Notes: generated by a model not told the origin, from the sequence alone. A stretch of 64,000 nucleotides of DNA from Rugamonas rubra (GCF_900114705.1 NZ_FOTW01000009.1:62001-126000), one strand, 5' to 3'. Shown: positions 1-9,461, counted from the first letter of the stretch. Numbers and translations are program-made.

Positions 1-1
1 C

Positions 2-604
2 GAAGGGCTCAAGCGCTCGACGTTGATGGCCTTCATCGACAGCGTCGGCGCCGGCGGCGAGATCGTGCTGCGCAACCTGCACCGCGCCGTCGACCTGGTG
101 GCCAGCTTCAAGCAGGTGGCGGTCGACCGCACCACCTCGCAGCGCCGCCTGTTCCAGCTGCACGACGTGGTCAACGAGATCCTGCTGGTGCTGCTGCCCA
201 GCTTCAAGAAGAGCGGCATCACGGTGCGCCAGGAGGTGCCGCCGGACATCGAGATGGACAGCTACCCCGGCCCCTTCGGCCAGGTGATGATCAACCTGAT
301 CAACAACGCCCTCAGCCACGCCTTCGACGGCCACGACAGCGGCGAGGTGCTGGTGACGGCGCGCCGCCTCGACGGCGGCATGATCGAGGTTTGCGTCAGC
401 GACAACGGCGGCGGCATCGCGCCGGAGAACATGGGACGGATCTACGATCCCTTCTTCACCACCAAGCTGGGCAAGGGCGGCTCGGGGCTGGGCCTGAACA
501 TCGTCTACAACATCGTCTACGGCCTGCTGGGCGGCAAGATCGACGTCGACAGCACGCTCGGCGTGGGCACCCGCTTCGTGCTGGTGTTGCCGGTGAAGGC
601 GTAG
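2..604 (+). CDS. Sensor histidine kinase, C-terminal part (5' end off the window)
   Basis: This is the last 200 codons of a two-component sensor kinase; the reading frame is open from base 2, so the sensor part lies to the left. The visible part is the ATP-binding catalytic domain: N box around NLINNALSHAF, G1 box DNGGGI, F box FFTTK and G2 box GGSGLGL, ending close to the stop. The segment before it looks like the end of the dimerisation domain, but the phospho-accepting His cannot be placed. It transfers phosphate from ATP to a His and then to a response regulator that is not in this window. It converges on the MarR gene next door. The family is certain; the stimulus is unknown. Confidence 0.9.
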   Translation, partial: EGLKRSTLMAFIDSVGAGGEIVLRNLHRAVDLVASFKQVAVDRTTSQRRLFQLHDVVNEILLVLLPSFKKSGITVRQEVPPDIEMDSYPGPFGQVMINLINNALSHAFDGHDSGEVLVTARRLDGGMIEVCVSDNGGGIAPENMGRIYDPFFTTKLGKGGSGLGLNIVYNIVYGLLGGKIDVDSTLGVGTRFVLVLPVKA

Positions 605-625
605 CGGCGTAGCGCCGGGGCGGCG

Positions 626-1075
626 TCAGCCGTCCGCGTTGGCCAACAGCCGCATCAAGAACGACTCGAACTGGCGCGCCTCGTCCACGCTGAAGCCGTG
701 CAACAGGCGGTTGAAGACGGCGATCGAGGCCGCCCGCAGCACCGGGTGGATGGCGATGCCGGCCTCGGTCAGCTCCAGCCTGACCGAGCGCCGGTTTTCC
801 TGGCTGCGCACGCGGCGCACCAACTGTTTCTGTTCCAGCCGGTCGAGCATGCGCGTCATCGCCCCCGGGTCGTAGGGCATCTCCTTGCACATCTGCGCCG
901 CGTTGTCGCAGCGGCCCTCGGCCAGCATCGACACCACCACGTACTGCGCGGCGGTCAGGTCGAACTGGAGCATCTCGCGGTCCAGCGCGTCGCCGATCTC
1001 GACCCGCGCGCGGTGCACCAGGGTGCCGATGCTGGAGCGCGGCTGGTAATTCTTCTGCGTGTAGATTTGCCGCAT
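626..1075 (-). CDS. MarR-family transcriptional regulator
   Basis: A 149-residue protein, a normal MarR length. The central winged helix-turn-helix (about residues 45-105) includes DRLEQKQLVRR, typical of the recognition helix and wing. MarR dimers bind short palindromes and usually let go when a phenolic or acyl-CoA ligand binds. The gene follows the acyl-CoA ligase gene by 48 bp on the same strand, so the two are probably one transcript. A perfect 12-bp palindrome inside the promoter of that transcript (3007-3018) suggests that this protein represses its own operon. The ligand may be the acyl-CoA made by the ligase or its free acid; this is inference. Confidence 0.9.
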   Translation of the reverse strand: MRQIYTQKNYQPRSSIGTLVHRARVEIGDALDREMLQFDLTAAQYVVVSMLAEGRCDNAAQMCKEMPYDPGAMTRMLDRLEQKQLVRRVRSQENRRSVRLELTEAGIAIHPVLRAASIAVFNRLLHGFSVDEARQFESFLMRLLANADG

Positions 1076-1123
1076 GGAGCGTCCTGGTTCAAGAATCGAT
1101 TGTCAGGAAAGGGCGCGAGCGCC

Positions 1124-2968
1124 CTACTTCCCCTTGCGCGCGTAGGTCGCTTCGATCTCCGTCGACAGCCGGCCCTGCAGCGCCTTGCGCTTCAGCTTGA
1201 GCGTCGGCGTGATCAAGCCCTGCTCGACCGTCCACGGCGCCATGCTCCACGACACCGTGCGCGGCACCGCATAGTAAGGCAGGTGGTTGCAGCCGTCCTT
1301 GATGCGGGCCAGCAGCGCGGCGCGCACGGCCGTGGCGTCGGCCTCCACCATCGCCGACACATCCACGCCCAGTTCCTTGGCCAGCGCCGGCCACAGCGTC
1401 CGGTTCAGCACCACGAAGGCGGCGATGTACGGACGGTTCTCGCCGACGATCATGGCTTGCTCGAACATCGGGTCGGACATGATCGCCAGCTCGACGTCGG
1501 CCGGCGCGATCTTCTCGCCGGTCGAGGTGACGATGATCTCCTTGATGCGGCCGGAAATGCGGATGTGGCCCTGTTCGATCACCGCCTGGTCGCCGGTGCG
1601 CAGCCAGCCGTCGGCCGTCATCGCCAGCGCGGTGTCCTCGGGGCGGCCCCAGTAGCCCTGCATGACGCAGGCGCCGCGCACCTGCAGCTCGCTGGCCTCG
1701 CCGATCCGCACGTCGACGCCCGGCAGGGCGCAACCGACCGTCGCCGGCCAGTTGTTGTCGAGCGCGTTGGCCGCCACCACCGGCGAGGTCTCGGTCATGC
1801 CGTAGCCTTGCAGCAGCGGGATGCCCATCGCCAGGAAGGTGCGCGCCACGCCCATCGGCATGGCGGCGCCGCCGGTCACGGCGCAGCGCAACCGGCCGCC
1901 GAACACGGCGCGCACCTTGCTGGCCACCAGCTGGTCCAACAAGGGCCAGACCAGGGCGTCGACGACGCCGCCGGCGCCGGCTTCCAGCGGCAACTTCTGG
2001 CGCCGGCAGAAGCGGCTCCAACCGACCGCCTGCGTCTTCTCGAACAGCATGCGCTTGACGCCGCCGGCCTGCACCAGGCCCTCCTGGATTTTGGCGTGGA
2101 TGCGTTCATAAATCCTCGGCACCGAAATCAGGATGGTCGGCCGGACAATTTTGAAGTCCTCGCCCAGCAAGGCCACCGAGCGGGAAAAGGCCACGCAACT
2201 ACCGGCCGCCATCGGCAGGTAATAGCCGGCCGTGCGTTCGAAGGTGTGCGACAGCGGCAGGAAGGAGAGGAACACGTCGCTGGGCTGGGGATGCACGCGG
2301 CTCATCACGGCGCGCACGTTGGACACCACGTTGCGGTGGCTCAGCACGACCCCTTTGGGCCGGCCGGTGGTGCCCGAGGTGTAGACGATGGAGGCGAGCT
2401 GCTCCGCCTGCACCGGCGGCTCGATGGGCAGCGACGGCGCGGCGCCCTGGCCCAGCCAGGTGCCGACGTGCTCCAGCGCCGGCCAGGCGGAACGGTCCTG
2501 CGCCTCGTCCGCCGCCATGTCCTCGACGATGACGACCTGCTTCAGATCGGGCAGCGCGCCGCTGCTGGCGACAATGGCCTGCCATTGCTTGAGCGTGGTG
2601 GCGATCAGCAGCGAGGTTTGGCAGTCGCTCAGGATGTAGCCGATGCTGGCCGGGTTGTCGAGCGCGTGCATCGGCACGGTGACCAACCCCAGCGCCAGCG
2701 CCGCCTGGTCGGCGCAGATGGCGGCGACGCTGTTTGGCAGCAGGATGGCGACCCGCGCGCCGCGCGCCAGGTCGAGCTTGGCGATGGCGGCGCGCCACTG
2801 GTCCACTTGCTCGACCATCTGGCGCCAACTATGGCTCACCCACTGCTGCGCGATCGGATCGAACTGGCGGTATGCCTCGGCGTTGGGACTTGCTTGCGCA
2901 CGCCAGGAGAACAATGCGTCCAGGGTTTCAATGCCGTCGATCGACTGGCTTTCGTTGGGGAGTGTCAT
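1124..2968 (-). CDS. Long-chain fatty acid/aromatic acid CoA ligase (AMP-forming)
   Basis: A 614-residue ANL-superfamily acyl-CoA synthetase that activates a carboxylic acid as acyl-AMP and then as a CoA thioester. The P-loop motif YTSGTTGRPKG lies near residue 195, the adenylate-binding motif YGMTETSP further on, and the hinge GWLRTGD and C-terminal SGRIKEIIVTSTGEK follow. The architecture fits the bacterial long-chain FadD15-like branch, but a MarR partner is also common for ligases of hydroxycinnamate or other aromatic acids, so the substrate is open. The start is ATG at 2968, 31 bp from the -10 element of a strong predicted promoter. It is the first gene of a two-gene operon with the MarR regulator. 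Confidence 0.88.
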   Translation of the reverse strand: MTLPNESQSIDGIETLDALFSWRAQASPNAEAYRQFDPIAQQWVSHSWRQMVEQVDQWRAAIAKLDLARGARVAILLPNSVAAICADQAALALGLVTVPMHALDNPASIGYILSDCQTSLLIATTLKQWQAIVASSGALPDLKQVVIVEDMAADEAQDRSAWPALEHVGTWLGQGAAPSLPIEPPVQAEQLASIVYTSGTTGRPKGVVLSHRNVVSNVRAVMSRVHPQPSDVFLSFLPLSHTFERTAGYYLPMAAGSCVAFSRSVALLGEDFKIVRPTILISVPRIYERIHAKIQEGLVQAGGVKRMLFEKTQAVGWSRFCRRQKLPLEAGAGGVVDALVWPLLDQLVASKVRAVFGGRLRCAVTGGAAMPMGVARTFLAMGIPLLQGYGMTETSPVVAANALDNNWPATVGCALPGVDVRIGEASELQVRGACVMQGYWGRPEDTALAMTADGWLRTGDQAVIEQGHIRISGRIKEIIVTSTGEKIAPADVELAIMSDPMFEQAMIVGENRPYIAAFVVLNRTLWPALAKELGVDVSAMVEADATAVRAALLARIKDGCNHLPYYAVPRTVSWSMAPWTVEQGLITPTLKLKRKALQGRLSTEIEATYARKGK

Positions 2969-2999
2969 GCGCGCGTTCCAATATATTCTCGATTGCGGG

Positions 3000-3028
3000 A
3001 AGATACTTGCCTAGGCAATGATTGTCAA
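3000..3028 (-). promoter_or_regulatory. Sigma-70 promoter with MarR-type operator for the CoA ligase operon
   Basis: On the minus strand a perfect -35 TTGACA (3023-3028) stands 17 bp from -10 TATCTT (3000-3005). The spacer holds a perfect 12-bp palindrome, TTGCCTAGGCAA (3007-3018). An operator there would block RNA polymerase, as expected for a MarR repressor, and the operon's second gene is a MarR protein. The sequence is plain; the assignment of the operator to that protein is inference. Confidence 0.75.
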
Positions 3029-3110
3029 GGCAGCCCGGAATGCGGTGAATACTGGAAGCTGTGAAGTGGCGCGCGCGTGCAGATGAACATGATTCCGATT
3101 GTGAAGCGGA

Positions 3111-3425
3111 CTACTTGCACTTCTCGTCCATCATCATCATTTTCGTCTTCATCCTGTCCGCCGAGTCGCCCTTCATGTTCTCCATCATCCGCGCGTGGCG
3201 CTCCTCGGCCGTCTTTCCGCGCATTATGCTGGCGTGCATCTCGCACATCGCCTTCATGTCCATCATCGGCATTCCCCCTTGCGCGCCGGACATGCCTTCG
3301 CCGGCCGGCGCCGCCGATCGGGGATGATGGCCACGGTGCTCGTCCTGCGGTGTGGCGCAGCCGGCCAGCGCCAGCAGGGTGGCGATCAGGGCGGCGGATG
3401 ACGCGAAACGGCGACTGGAGTTCAT
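3111..3425 (-). CDS. Methionine-rich small lipoprotein, possible metal binder
   Basis: A 104-residue secreted protein of no family I recognise. A lipoprotein signal with lipobox LAGC puts the lipidated Cys at residue 22. The mature part is rich in Met and His: HRGHH, then MPMMDMKAMCEMH, then a C-terminal KMMMMDEKCK, with two further Cys. Such Met/His/Cys clusters suggest binding of Cu(I) or a similar soft metal in the periplasm, but that is inference. The start is ATG at 3425 with AAGGAA upstream. It is divergent from the thioredoxin-ArsA fusion and seems to share an FNR-type control region with it. Confidence 0.7.
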   Translation of the reverse strand: MNSSRRFASSAALIATLLALAGCATPQDEHRGHHPRSAAPAGEGMSGAQGGMPMMDMKAMCEMHASIMRGKTAEERHARMMENMKGDSADRMKTKMMMMDEKCK

Positions 3426-3508
3426 GGAGTTCCTTTCGGGAAGACTCGGGCGGAGAAGAAGGGCGCCGGCAACTCACCGGCGCGGGATAGAACCTTGGGC
3501 TGCGTCCC

Positions 3509-3550
3509 ATTGTGGCGCGTCCGATTGCGCAATTGATTGATCTAGGTCAA
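3509..3550 (-). promoter_or_regulatory. FNR/Anr-type box and -10 element for the lipoprotein gene
   Basis: TTGATCTAGGTCAA at 3537-3550 matches the FNR consensus TTGAT-N4-ATCAA at 9 of 10 fixed positions. On the minus strand CACAAT (3509-3514) can serve as -10, giving a start point near 3502. The box centre (3543.5) then lies at -41.5, the standard class II FNR position. This suggests that the lipoprotein is induced when oxygen is low. Confidence 0.6.
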
Positions 3551-3640
3551 AACGCGACCCAATCCTGAAAAAGTGGCCGCGCCACCGCCCACGTCCAATC
3601 AAGTGAAGAAACTTTACGGAATGGCTACTTTCGGAGCGTT

Positions 3641-3682
3641 TTGATCTACATCAATTACTTGGCGTTTGATGACGGTTACGAT
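3641..3682 (+). promoter_or_regulatory. FNR/Anr box and -10 element for the ArsA-fusion gene
   Basis: TTGATCTACATCAA at 3641-3654 is a perfect FNR consensus. A -10 hexamer TACGAT lies at 3677-3682, so transcription would start near 3689 and the box centre (3647.5) is at exactly -41.5. The second, divergent FNR-type box has the same geometry, which makes chance unlikely. It implies oxygen-limited induction of the downstream gene. Confidence 0.7.
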
Positions 3683-3744
3683 GGCGTCTTCTCCGGCGCA
3701 CCCGGCCGGCGCCCTGTTCCACAACCTCAAACCTAGGTGAACCA

Positions 3745-5799
3745 ATGGAAATCAAAGTACTGGGCTCCGGTTGCAGCAAGTGTCAACACGCCATCGCCTC
3801 CATTGAAGAGATGTCGCGGCAAACCGGAATACCCTGCGACATCATCAAGGTGCAGGACCCGGCGGAGATCAAGCGCCTCGGCGCCACCGCCACCCCGGCC
3901 GTGGTCATCGATGGCAAGCTGGTACACAACGGCCATGTGCCGACCCGCGACGAGGTGGCCGGCTGGTTCGTCCCCGCTGGCTTGACCTTGCTGCGCCGGC
4001 CGACGCGCCACCTGTTCTTCACCGGCAAGGGCGGCGTCGGCAAGACCTCGCTGTCGACCGCCACGGCGCTTGCGCTGGCCGACGGCGGCAAGCGCGTGCT
4101 GCTGGTGAGCACCGACGCGGCCTCCAACCTCGACGAGATGCTCGGCATCACGCTGGCCAACGTGCCGACCCCGGTGCCCGGCGCGCCCGGCCTGTGGGTA
4201 CTCAACATCGACCCGGACACGGCGGCCGAGTCCTACCGCCGCCGCGTGCTGGCGCAGATGGGCGCCGCCGCCAGCGACGGCGAGCGCGCCACCGTGCGCG
4301 AACAACTGTCCGGCGCCTGCACCACCGAAATCGCCTCCTTCGACGAATTCGCCTCGCTGCTGTCCGACGATTCCAGCGCCTACGACCACGTGGTGTTCGA
4401 CACGGCGCCGACCGGCCACACGCTGCGCCTGCTCAGCCTGCCCAAGGCCTGGAGCGGCTTTTTGGAGGACAACGACCGGGGCGCCTCCTGCCTGGGACCG
4501 CACTCGGGCCTGAAAATGCAGGAGGTCCACTTCAAGGCCGCGCTGGCGGCGCTGGGCGACGCCGCCCGCACCACCATCGTGCTGGTGACCCGGCCGGACA
4601 AGGGCGCGATCAACGAGGCCGAGCACGCCTGCGAGGAGTTGCGCGCGCTGGGCGTGGACAACCAGCGGCTGGTCGTCAACGGCGTGTTCCAGGCCAGCGA
4701 TCCGAGCGACGCGGTGGCCTGCGCCATCGCCGAGCTGGGCCGGCAGGCGCTGGAGGCGCTGCCCGCCTCGCTGCGCGCGCTGCCGCAGGACCGCGTGCCG
4801 CTGCGCGCCTTCGACACCGTCGGCCTGCCCGCGCTGCGCGCGCTGCTGGCGCCGGCCGCCGCTGCCGACCACGCGGCCGAACTCGCGGCCGAACTTGCAG
4901 CCGAACTCGCGGGCGGTTCGGCGGCCGCTTCGACGGCCTCGACGGCGGCGGCCGAACCCGTGCTGTCGCAAGGTGGGCTGGACGCGCTGGCCGACCAACT
5001 GGCGGCGGCCGGCCACGGCCTGATCATGGTGATGGGCAAAGGCGGCGTCGGCAAGACGACGGTGGCCGCCGCGCTGGCGCTCGGCCTGGTCCGGCGCGGC
5101 AAAAGCGTCCACCTCAGCACCACCGACCCGGCCGCGCACCTGGCCGCCACGCTGGCCGGCGAGGTGCCCGGCCTGCTGGTCGGCCGCATCGATCCCGAGG
5201 TCGAGACGCAGCGCTACATCGACAAGATCATGGCGGCCAAGTCGCCCGCCCTCAACGAGCAGGAACGCGCGCTGCTGCTGGAGGATTTGCAGTCGCCGTG
5301 CACGCAGGAGGTGGCCGTGTTCCACGCCTTCTCCAAGGTGGTCGGCGAGGCGCGCAGCGCCTTCGTCGTGCTCGACACGGCGCCCACCGGCCATTCGCTG
5401 CTGCTGATGGACGCCACCGGCGCCTACCACCGGCAGATGGTGCGCGAGTTCGCCGGCCACGCCGGCGCGCGCATCGTCACGCCGCTGATGCGGCTGCAGG
5501 ACGCCAGCTACACCAAGATCGTCCTGGTGACGCTGCCGGAGGTGACGCCGGTGTCGCAGGCCGCCGCGCTACAGGACGATCTGCGCCGCGCCGACATCCA
5601 ACCCTACGCCTGGGTGCTCAACAAGAGCATCCTGGCGTCGGGCACCCACGATCCGGTGCTGGCCGCCAGAATGACGGGCGAGCGCAAACAAATGGCGCGC
5701 ATCGCCGGCGGCTTGGCGGAACGGCTGTTCGTGCTGCCATGGCGCAGCAAGGCGCCGGTCGGCGTGGCCGAGCTGAGCGAGCTGGTGACGGCGCCGTAG
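3745..5799 (+). CDS. Thioredoxin-like domain fused to a tandem ArsA/GET3-type ATPase
   Basis: A 684-residue fusion. Residues 1-76 form a small thioredoxin-like domain of the TM0996/redox-disulfide type, with CSKC (C10, C13) and cis-Pro motif TPAV. Two ArsA-like P-loop ATPase halves follow: GKGGVGK at 94-100 and again near 431-437, each with an FDTAPTGH or LDTAPTGH switch motif. An Ala-rich linker (about 370-410) joins them. ArsA energises arsenite efflux through ArsB, and GET3 relatives deliver tail-anchored proteins. No arsR, arsB or arsD is in the window. The Trx domain may replace ArsD as a metal- or thiol-delivery module (inference). The start ATG fits the conserved Trx beginning. Confidence 0.85.
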   Translation: MEIKVLGSGCSKCQHAIASIEEMSRQTGIPCDIIKVQDPAEIKRLGATATPAVVIDGKLVHNGHVPTRDEVAGWFVPAGLTLLRRPTRHLFFTGKGGVGKTSLSTATALALADGGKRVLLVSTDAASNLDEMLGITLANVPTPVPGAPGLWVLNIDPDTAAESYRRRVLAQMGAAASDGERATVREQLSGACTTEIASFDEFASLLSDDSSAYDHVVFDTAPTGHTLRLLSLPKAWSGFLEDNDRGASCLGPHSGLKMQEVHFKAALAALGDAARTTIVLVTRPDKGAINEAEHACEELRALGVDNQRLVVNGVFQASDPSDAVACAIAELGRQALEALPASLRALPQDRVPLRAFDTVGLPALRALLAPAAAADHAAELAAELAAELAGGSAAASTASTAAAEPVLSQGGLDALADQLAAAGHGLIMVMGKGGVGKTTVAAALALGLVRRGKSVHLSTTDPAAHLAATLAGEVPGLLVGRIDPEVETQRYIDKIMAAKSPALNEQERALLLEDLQSPCTQEVAVFHAFSKVVGEARSAFVVLDTAPTGHSLLLMDATGAYHRQMVREFAGHAGARIVTPLMRLQDASYTKIVLVTLPEVTPVSQAAALQDDLRRADIQPYAWVLNKSILASGTHDPVLAARMTGERKQMARIAGGLAERLFVLPWRSKAPVGVAELSELVTAP
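4873..4908 (+). repeat. Three tandem 12-bp repeats in the ArsA linker
   Basis: GCGGCCGAACTC is repeated three times with one or two changes, encoding the AAEL repeat of the Ala-rich linker between the ATPase halves. It is in frame, so copy-number change would lengthen or shorten the linker without breaking the gene. Confidence 0.8.
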
Positions 5800-5841
5800 C
5801 CGGGCGCGGCGGCCGGCCCGGGGCGGCGGGCAGGACGACGC

Positions 5842-6150
5842 TCAGGTCGACAGTTTTCGGCCGAGTATGCTCTCGACGGTGTCAACCTTCGACTTCAGCC
5901 GGCCGGCCGGGCCGGCGCGGTAGTCGATCTTGATCTGCGTGCTGATGCGCTCGCAGTCCGTCTCCATCGCCTCGAAGCAGGCGGTAACGACCGCCATCAC
6001 CTCGGCCCATTCGCCCTCGATGATGCTGCCCATCGGCGTCAACTGGTAGGGCAAACCGCTCTTGTCGATGATGTCGAGCGAGCGCGCCACGTAGCGGCTG
6101 ACGCTTTCGCCTTGGCTCATCGGCGACATCGAAAATTCAAGCAAAACCAT
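5842..6150 (-). CDS. MTH1187/YkoF-type thiamine-binding family protein (DUF77)
   Basis: About 102 residues starting at MVLLEFSMSPM, which matches the usual beginning of the DUF77 (COG0011) family. These small ferredoxin-fold proteins form dimers or tetramers, and some bind thiamine or its hydroxymethylpyrimidine part. A longer open frame reaches 6201, but the ATG at 6150 has a good ribosome site (GAAAGG) and fits the family length. The gene converges on the ArsA fusion. No thiamine gene or THI-box was seen nearby, so ligand and pathway are not supported by context. Confidence 0.75.
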   Translation of the reverse strand: MVLLEFSMSPMSQGESVSRYVARSLDIIDKSGLPYQLTPMGSIIEGEWAEVMAVVTACFEAMETDCERISTQIKIDYRAGPAGRLKSKVDTVESILGRKLST

Positions 6151-6219
6151 GGCAAACCTTTCAATTACGTGTTCCGCGCGGCGGCCGCCGCCCGGTTTCA
6201 TTAATGCGGCAAGAGCGCC

Positions 6220-6936
6220 CTACTTGCCCAGCAGCGCCAGCGACTGTTCCCATTCCGGCACCCACTCGTGCAAGAACTCGTGCTGCTGGAAGGCCTTTTT
6301 CAGCCGCGAGATCGGCACGCGGTAGACGTCGTTCAGGCCCAGCGCCAGCGTGATCGGATTCCACACGGCGTTCTTCTTGGTCTTTTTGACGCTGCTCTTC
6401 ACCCGCGCGCCGTCGTCGCTGAAGATGCCCAGCGCGTCGGTCAGCGCCTGCTCCAGATCCAGGCGCGCCATGCCGGCGAAGGCCGCCAGCACCTGCTCGC
6501 GGTTGATGCCGGCCTGCGACTCCTTCGCCGCCTCGACCTTCACCGGCACCGGCTCGGCCTCGCGTTTCAGCTTGGCGGCCAGCCGCTCCAGGTCGCGCTT
6601 CTGGAAGCGCAACTCGTGCAACTCGCGGCGGAAGCCGGGTTCGGGCAGCTTGGTGACGATCTTGTAGGCGTCCTTGGTGGTGGTGATGAGCACGTCCGCG
6701 CTGCCGGCGGCGAGCCGCTGCGTGTCGCCTTCGAGGAAGATGGGTGCCGCGTAGCCGCCGTTGGCGTCGCCGAACAGCTCGGGATAGGCGGCGTCGTAGT
6801 CCAGCCAAACGTAGGGGATCAGTTCGTTCTCGATCAGTCGCGCCAGGGTCCACGGCGTCGCGGTCTGCTGCGCCAGCCAGTCGCAGGCCTCTTCGGTCGT
6901 CGCCCGAAATGGTAATTCAATAATCGTCATGTTCAT
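6220..6936 (-). CDS. Conserved hypothetical protein
   Basis: About 238 residues with no family I can name. The N-terminal part (FRATTEEACDWLAQQ, then PWTLARLIENELIPYVWLDYD) resembles short helical domains that choose between columns or DNA contexts in prophage- and plasmid-type proteins. The middle is charged and helical (residues 95-135), then comes a Lys-rich stretch VKSSVKKTKKN. There is no signal peptide or membrane segment, so it should be cytoplasmic. Start at 6936 (MNMTII) or 6930 (MTII); the first has GGA about 8 bases upstream. It lies between the DUF77 gene and the toxin-antitoxin pair, and the block may be an acquired insert. Confidence 0.55.
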   Translation of the reverse strand: MNMTIIELPFRATTEEACDWLAQQTATPWTLARLIENELIPYVWLDYDAAYPELFGDANGGYAAPIFLEGDTQRLAAGSADVLITTTKDAYKIVTKLPEPGFRRELHELRFQKRDLERLAAKLKREAEPVPVKVEAAKESQAGINREQVLAAFAGMARLDLEQALTDALGIFSDDGARVKSSVKKTKKNAVWNPITLALGLNDVYRVPISRLKKAFQQHEFLHEWVPEWEQSLALLGK

Positions 6937-7091
6937 TCGCGTCCAAATTGAGATTGCCGGCATTGCTGCGCGCAGCGCGGCCTAAATCCCCACCTCGCCG
7001 ACTACGTGCATGCCCAAGGGACAGATCATAAGCGAATCCACCGCCGAACCCAAACCAAATGCTGCCAACCACCAAGGGGCACCAGTCAGCC

Positions 7092-7523
7092 TTAAGCGAT
7101 AAGGCAAAGGGAATTGGCACCGTCATCAATTGCGGTGGTGATGAGATGACGGTCCAATGTTGCCAACTTGCCGCCATGAGCCTTGGCCAAAGCAAGCAAA
7201 TAGCTATCCGTGACCTGGGCGGAATGGCGCAACAACGTGGCATCCAGTTTTGACTCATCTAGCAAGCTAATGTCGTCCGCCCAAAACACATGGCCGTCAA
7301 GTGCGCACATGGTTTCCATTAGAGGCACCACGACAGATGGAGGTCCAGGCGAATTGGGGTATCGCGATTGCCCAACGATCCTTAGCACGCCGTTTTCAGT
7401 GATCGGACAGCTGGCCCAAGCGCTCGCTCCTTCCCTTGCAAACCAATCGTGGGCAAGGTCATGTTGAACATGGCTGCGGTCGATCAACGCGATGAGGACA
7501 TTCACGTCAAGCAGGAACGTCAT
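7092..7523 (-). CDS. vapC: PIN-domain toxin, VapC family
   Basis: A 143-residue PIN-domain ribonuclease. The expected acidic metal-binding residues are visible: D6 in FLLDVNVLIAL, E43 in ITENG, D106 in VTDSYLL and D124 in TLDRHL. VapC toxins cut tRNA or rRNA in a magnesium-dependent way and are held inactive by VapB. The start overlaps the end of the vapB frame by 4 bases, the usual translational coupling. The pair looks complete, so it is probably functional. Confidence 0.88.
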   Translation of the reverse strand: MTFLLDVNVLIALIDRSHVQHDLAHDWFAREGASAWASCPITENGVLRIVGQSRYPNSPGPPSVVVPLMETMCALDGHVFWADDISLLDESKLDATLLRHSAQVTDSYLLALAKAHGGKLATLDRHLITTAIDDGANSLCLIA

Positions 7524-7750
7524 ACCCCTAGCTCATCCCGCAAGGCATTGACCATTTCCAGGGTGACCGGGACGGCGCTCGCTTGCTTCGGCAGTAACGG
7601 TACGCCGTTTCGCGTAACTATCGCAGCCTGCGGCTGAAGCGCTTGGCGGGCGAGCTCGGAAATGACCTCGCCGACGCTTCTTCTCTGCTGCACAGCAAGA
7701 TCCTTCGCCGCAGCAAGGACATCGTCATCAATTGCTATCGTTGTGCGCAT
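7520..7750 (-). CDS. vapB: Ribbon-helix-helix antitoxin, VapB family
   Basis: About 76 residues from MRTTIAIDDDVL; an upstream in-frame start at 7774 is less likely because the RHH strand normally begins at residue 2-3. The N-terminal RHH domain (TTIAIDDDVLAAAKDLA, then VGEVISELARQAL) binds DNA. The C-terminal tail would wrap around VapC and block its active site. It is the first gene of the pair and probably autoregulates from the palindrome just upstream. Confidence 0.85.
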   Translation of the reverse strand: MRTTIAIDDDVLAAAKDLAVQQRRSVGEVISELARQALQPQAAIVTRNGVPLLPKQASAVPVTLEMVNALRDELGV

Positions 7751-7776
7751 GGCGCCCCCAGTGAGGACTGACATCG

Positions 7777-7792
7777 GATATCGACTATCTTA
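7777..7792 (-). promoter_or_regulatory. Candidate vapBC operator and -10 element
   Basis: GATATCGACTATC (7777-7789) is an imperfect inverted repeat 27 bp before the vapB start. On the minus strand TAAGAT (7787-7792) could be the -10 hexamer overlapping it. Autoregulation by VapB-VapC at such a site is normal for the family. No good -35 was found. Confidence 0.35.
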
Positions 7793-7845
7793 CATGACTT
7801 GCCATGGCATGTGGCCGCACTCAGGCCAGCAGACGCCGGCCGGTC

Positions 7846-9258
<1,413 letters not shown>

Positions 9259-9303
9259 GAACTCTCCTGGCGATGCCCGCCACTGTGCGCCATCGCTGCC
9301 ACG

Positions 9304-9362
9304 CTGTCAATAACGCTGCCAACTTACTGCCAACGCACTGCCACTGCCAAGCGCAATGGCAG
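9304..9362 (+). promoter_or_regulatory. Cluster of CTGCCAA repeats, candidate FisR enhancer
   Basis: CTGTCAA/CTGCCAA units begin at 9304, 9316, 9327, 9338 (CTGCCA) and 9344, and an inverted TGGCAG closes the array at 9357-9362. Steps of 12, 11 and 11 bp put the first four on one face of the helix. The cluster ends 85 bp before the sigma-54 promoter, right for an upstream activating sequence looped to the polymerase. Binding by FisR is inference. Confidence 0.6.
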
Positions 9363-9446
9363 CGCTTATGCCCTTGTCAGGCGCGATCCTGATACGAAAC
9401 GTCGCCAGATCAAGCGCTTGCGGTATCGGTAGCGCCCCCATAAGGC

Positions 9447-9461
9447 TGGCACACATATTGC
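9447..9461 (+). promoter_or_regulatory. Sigma-54 (-24/-12) promoter of the sulfide oxidation operon
   Basis: TGGCAC-ACATA-TTGC matches the RpoN consensus TGGCAC-N5-TTGC exactly. Transcription should begin near 9473, about 30 bp before the dioxygenase ATG at 9503. The divergent gene encodes a sigma-54 activator, which supports the call. Confidence 0.88.

Noticed and set aside
698-3064. Very long open frames opposite known genes (also at 10.7, 15.5, 27.0 and 33.2 kb)
   Set aside because: Shadows caused by high GC; Arg/Gln/His-rich translations with no domains and overlap with clear genes on the other strand.
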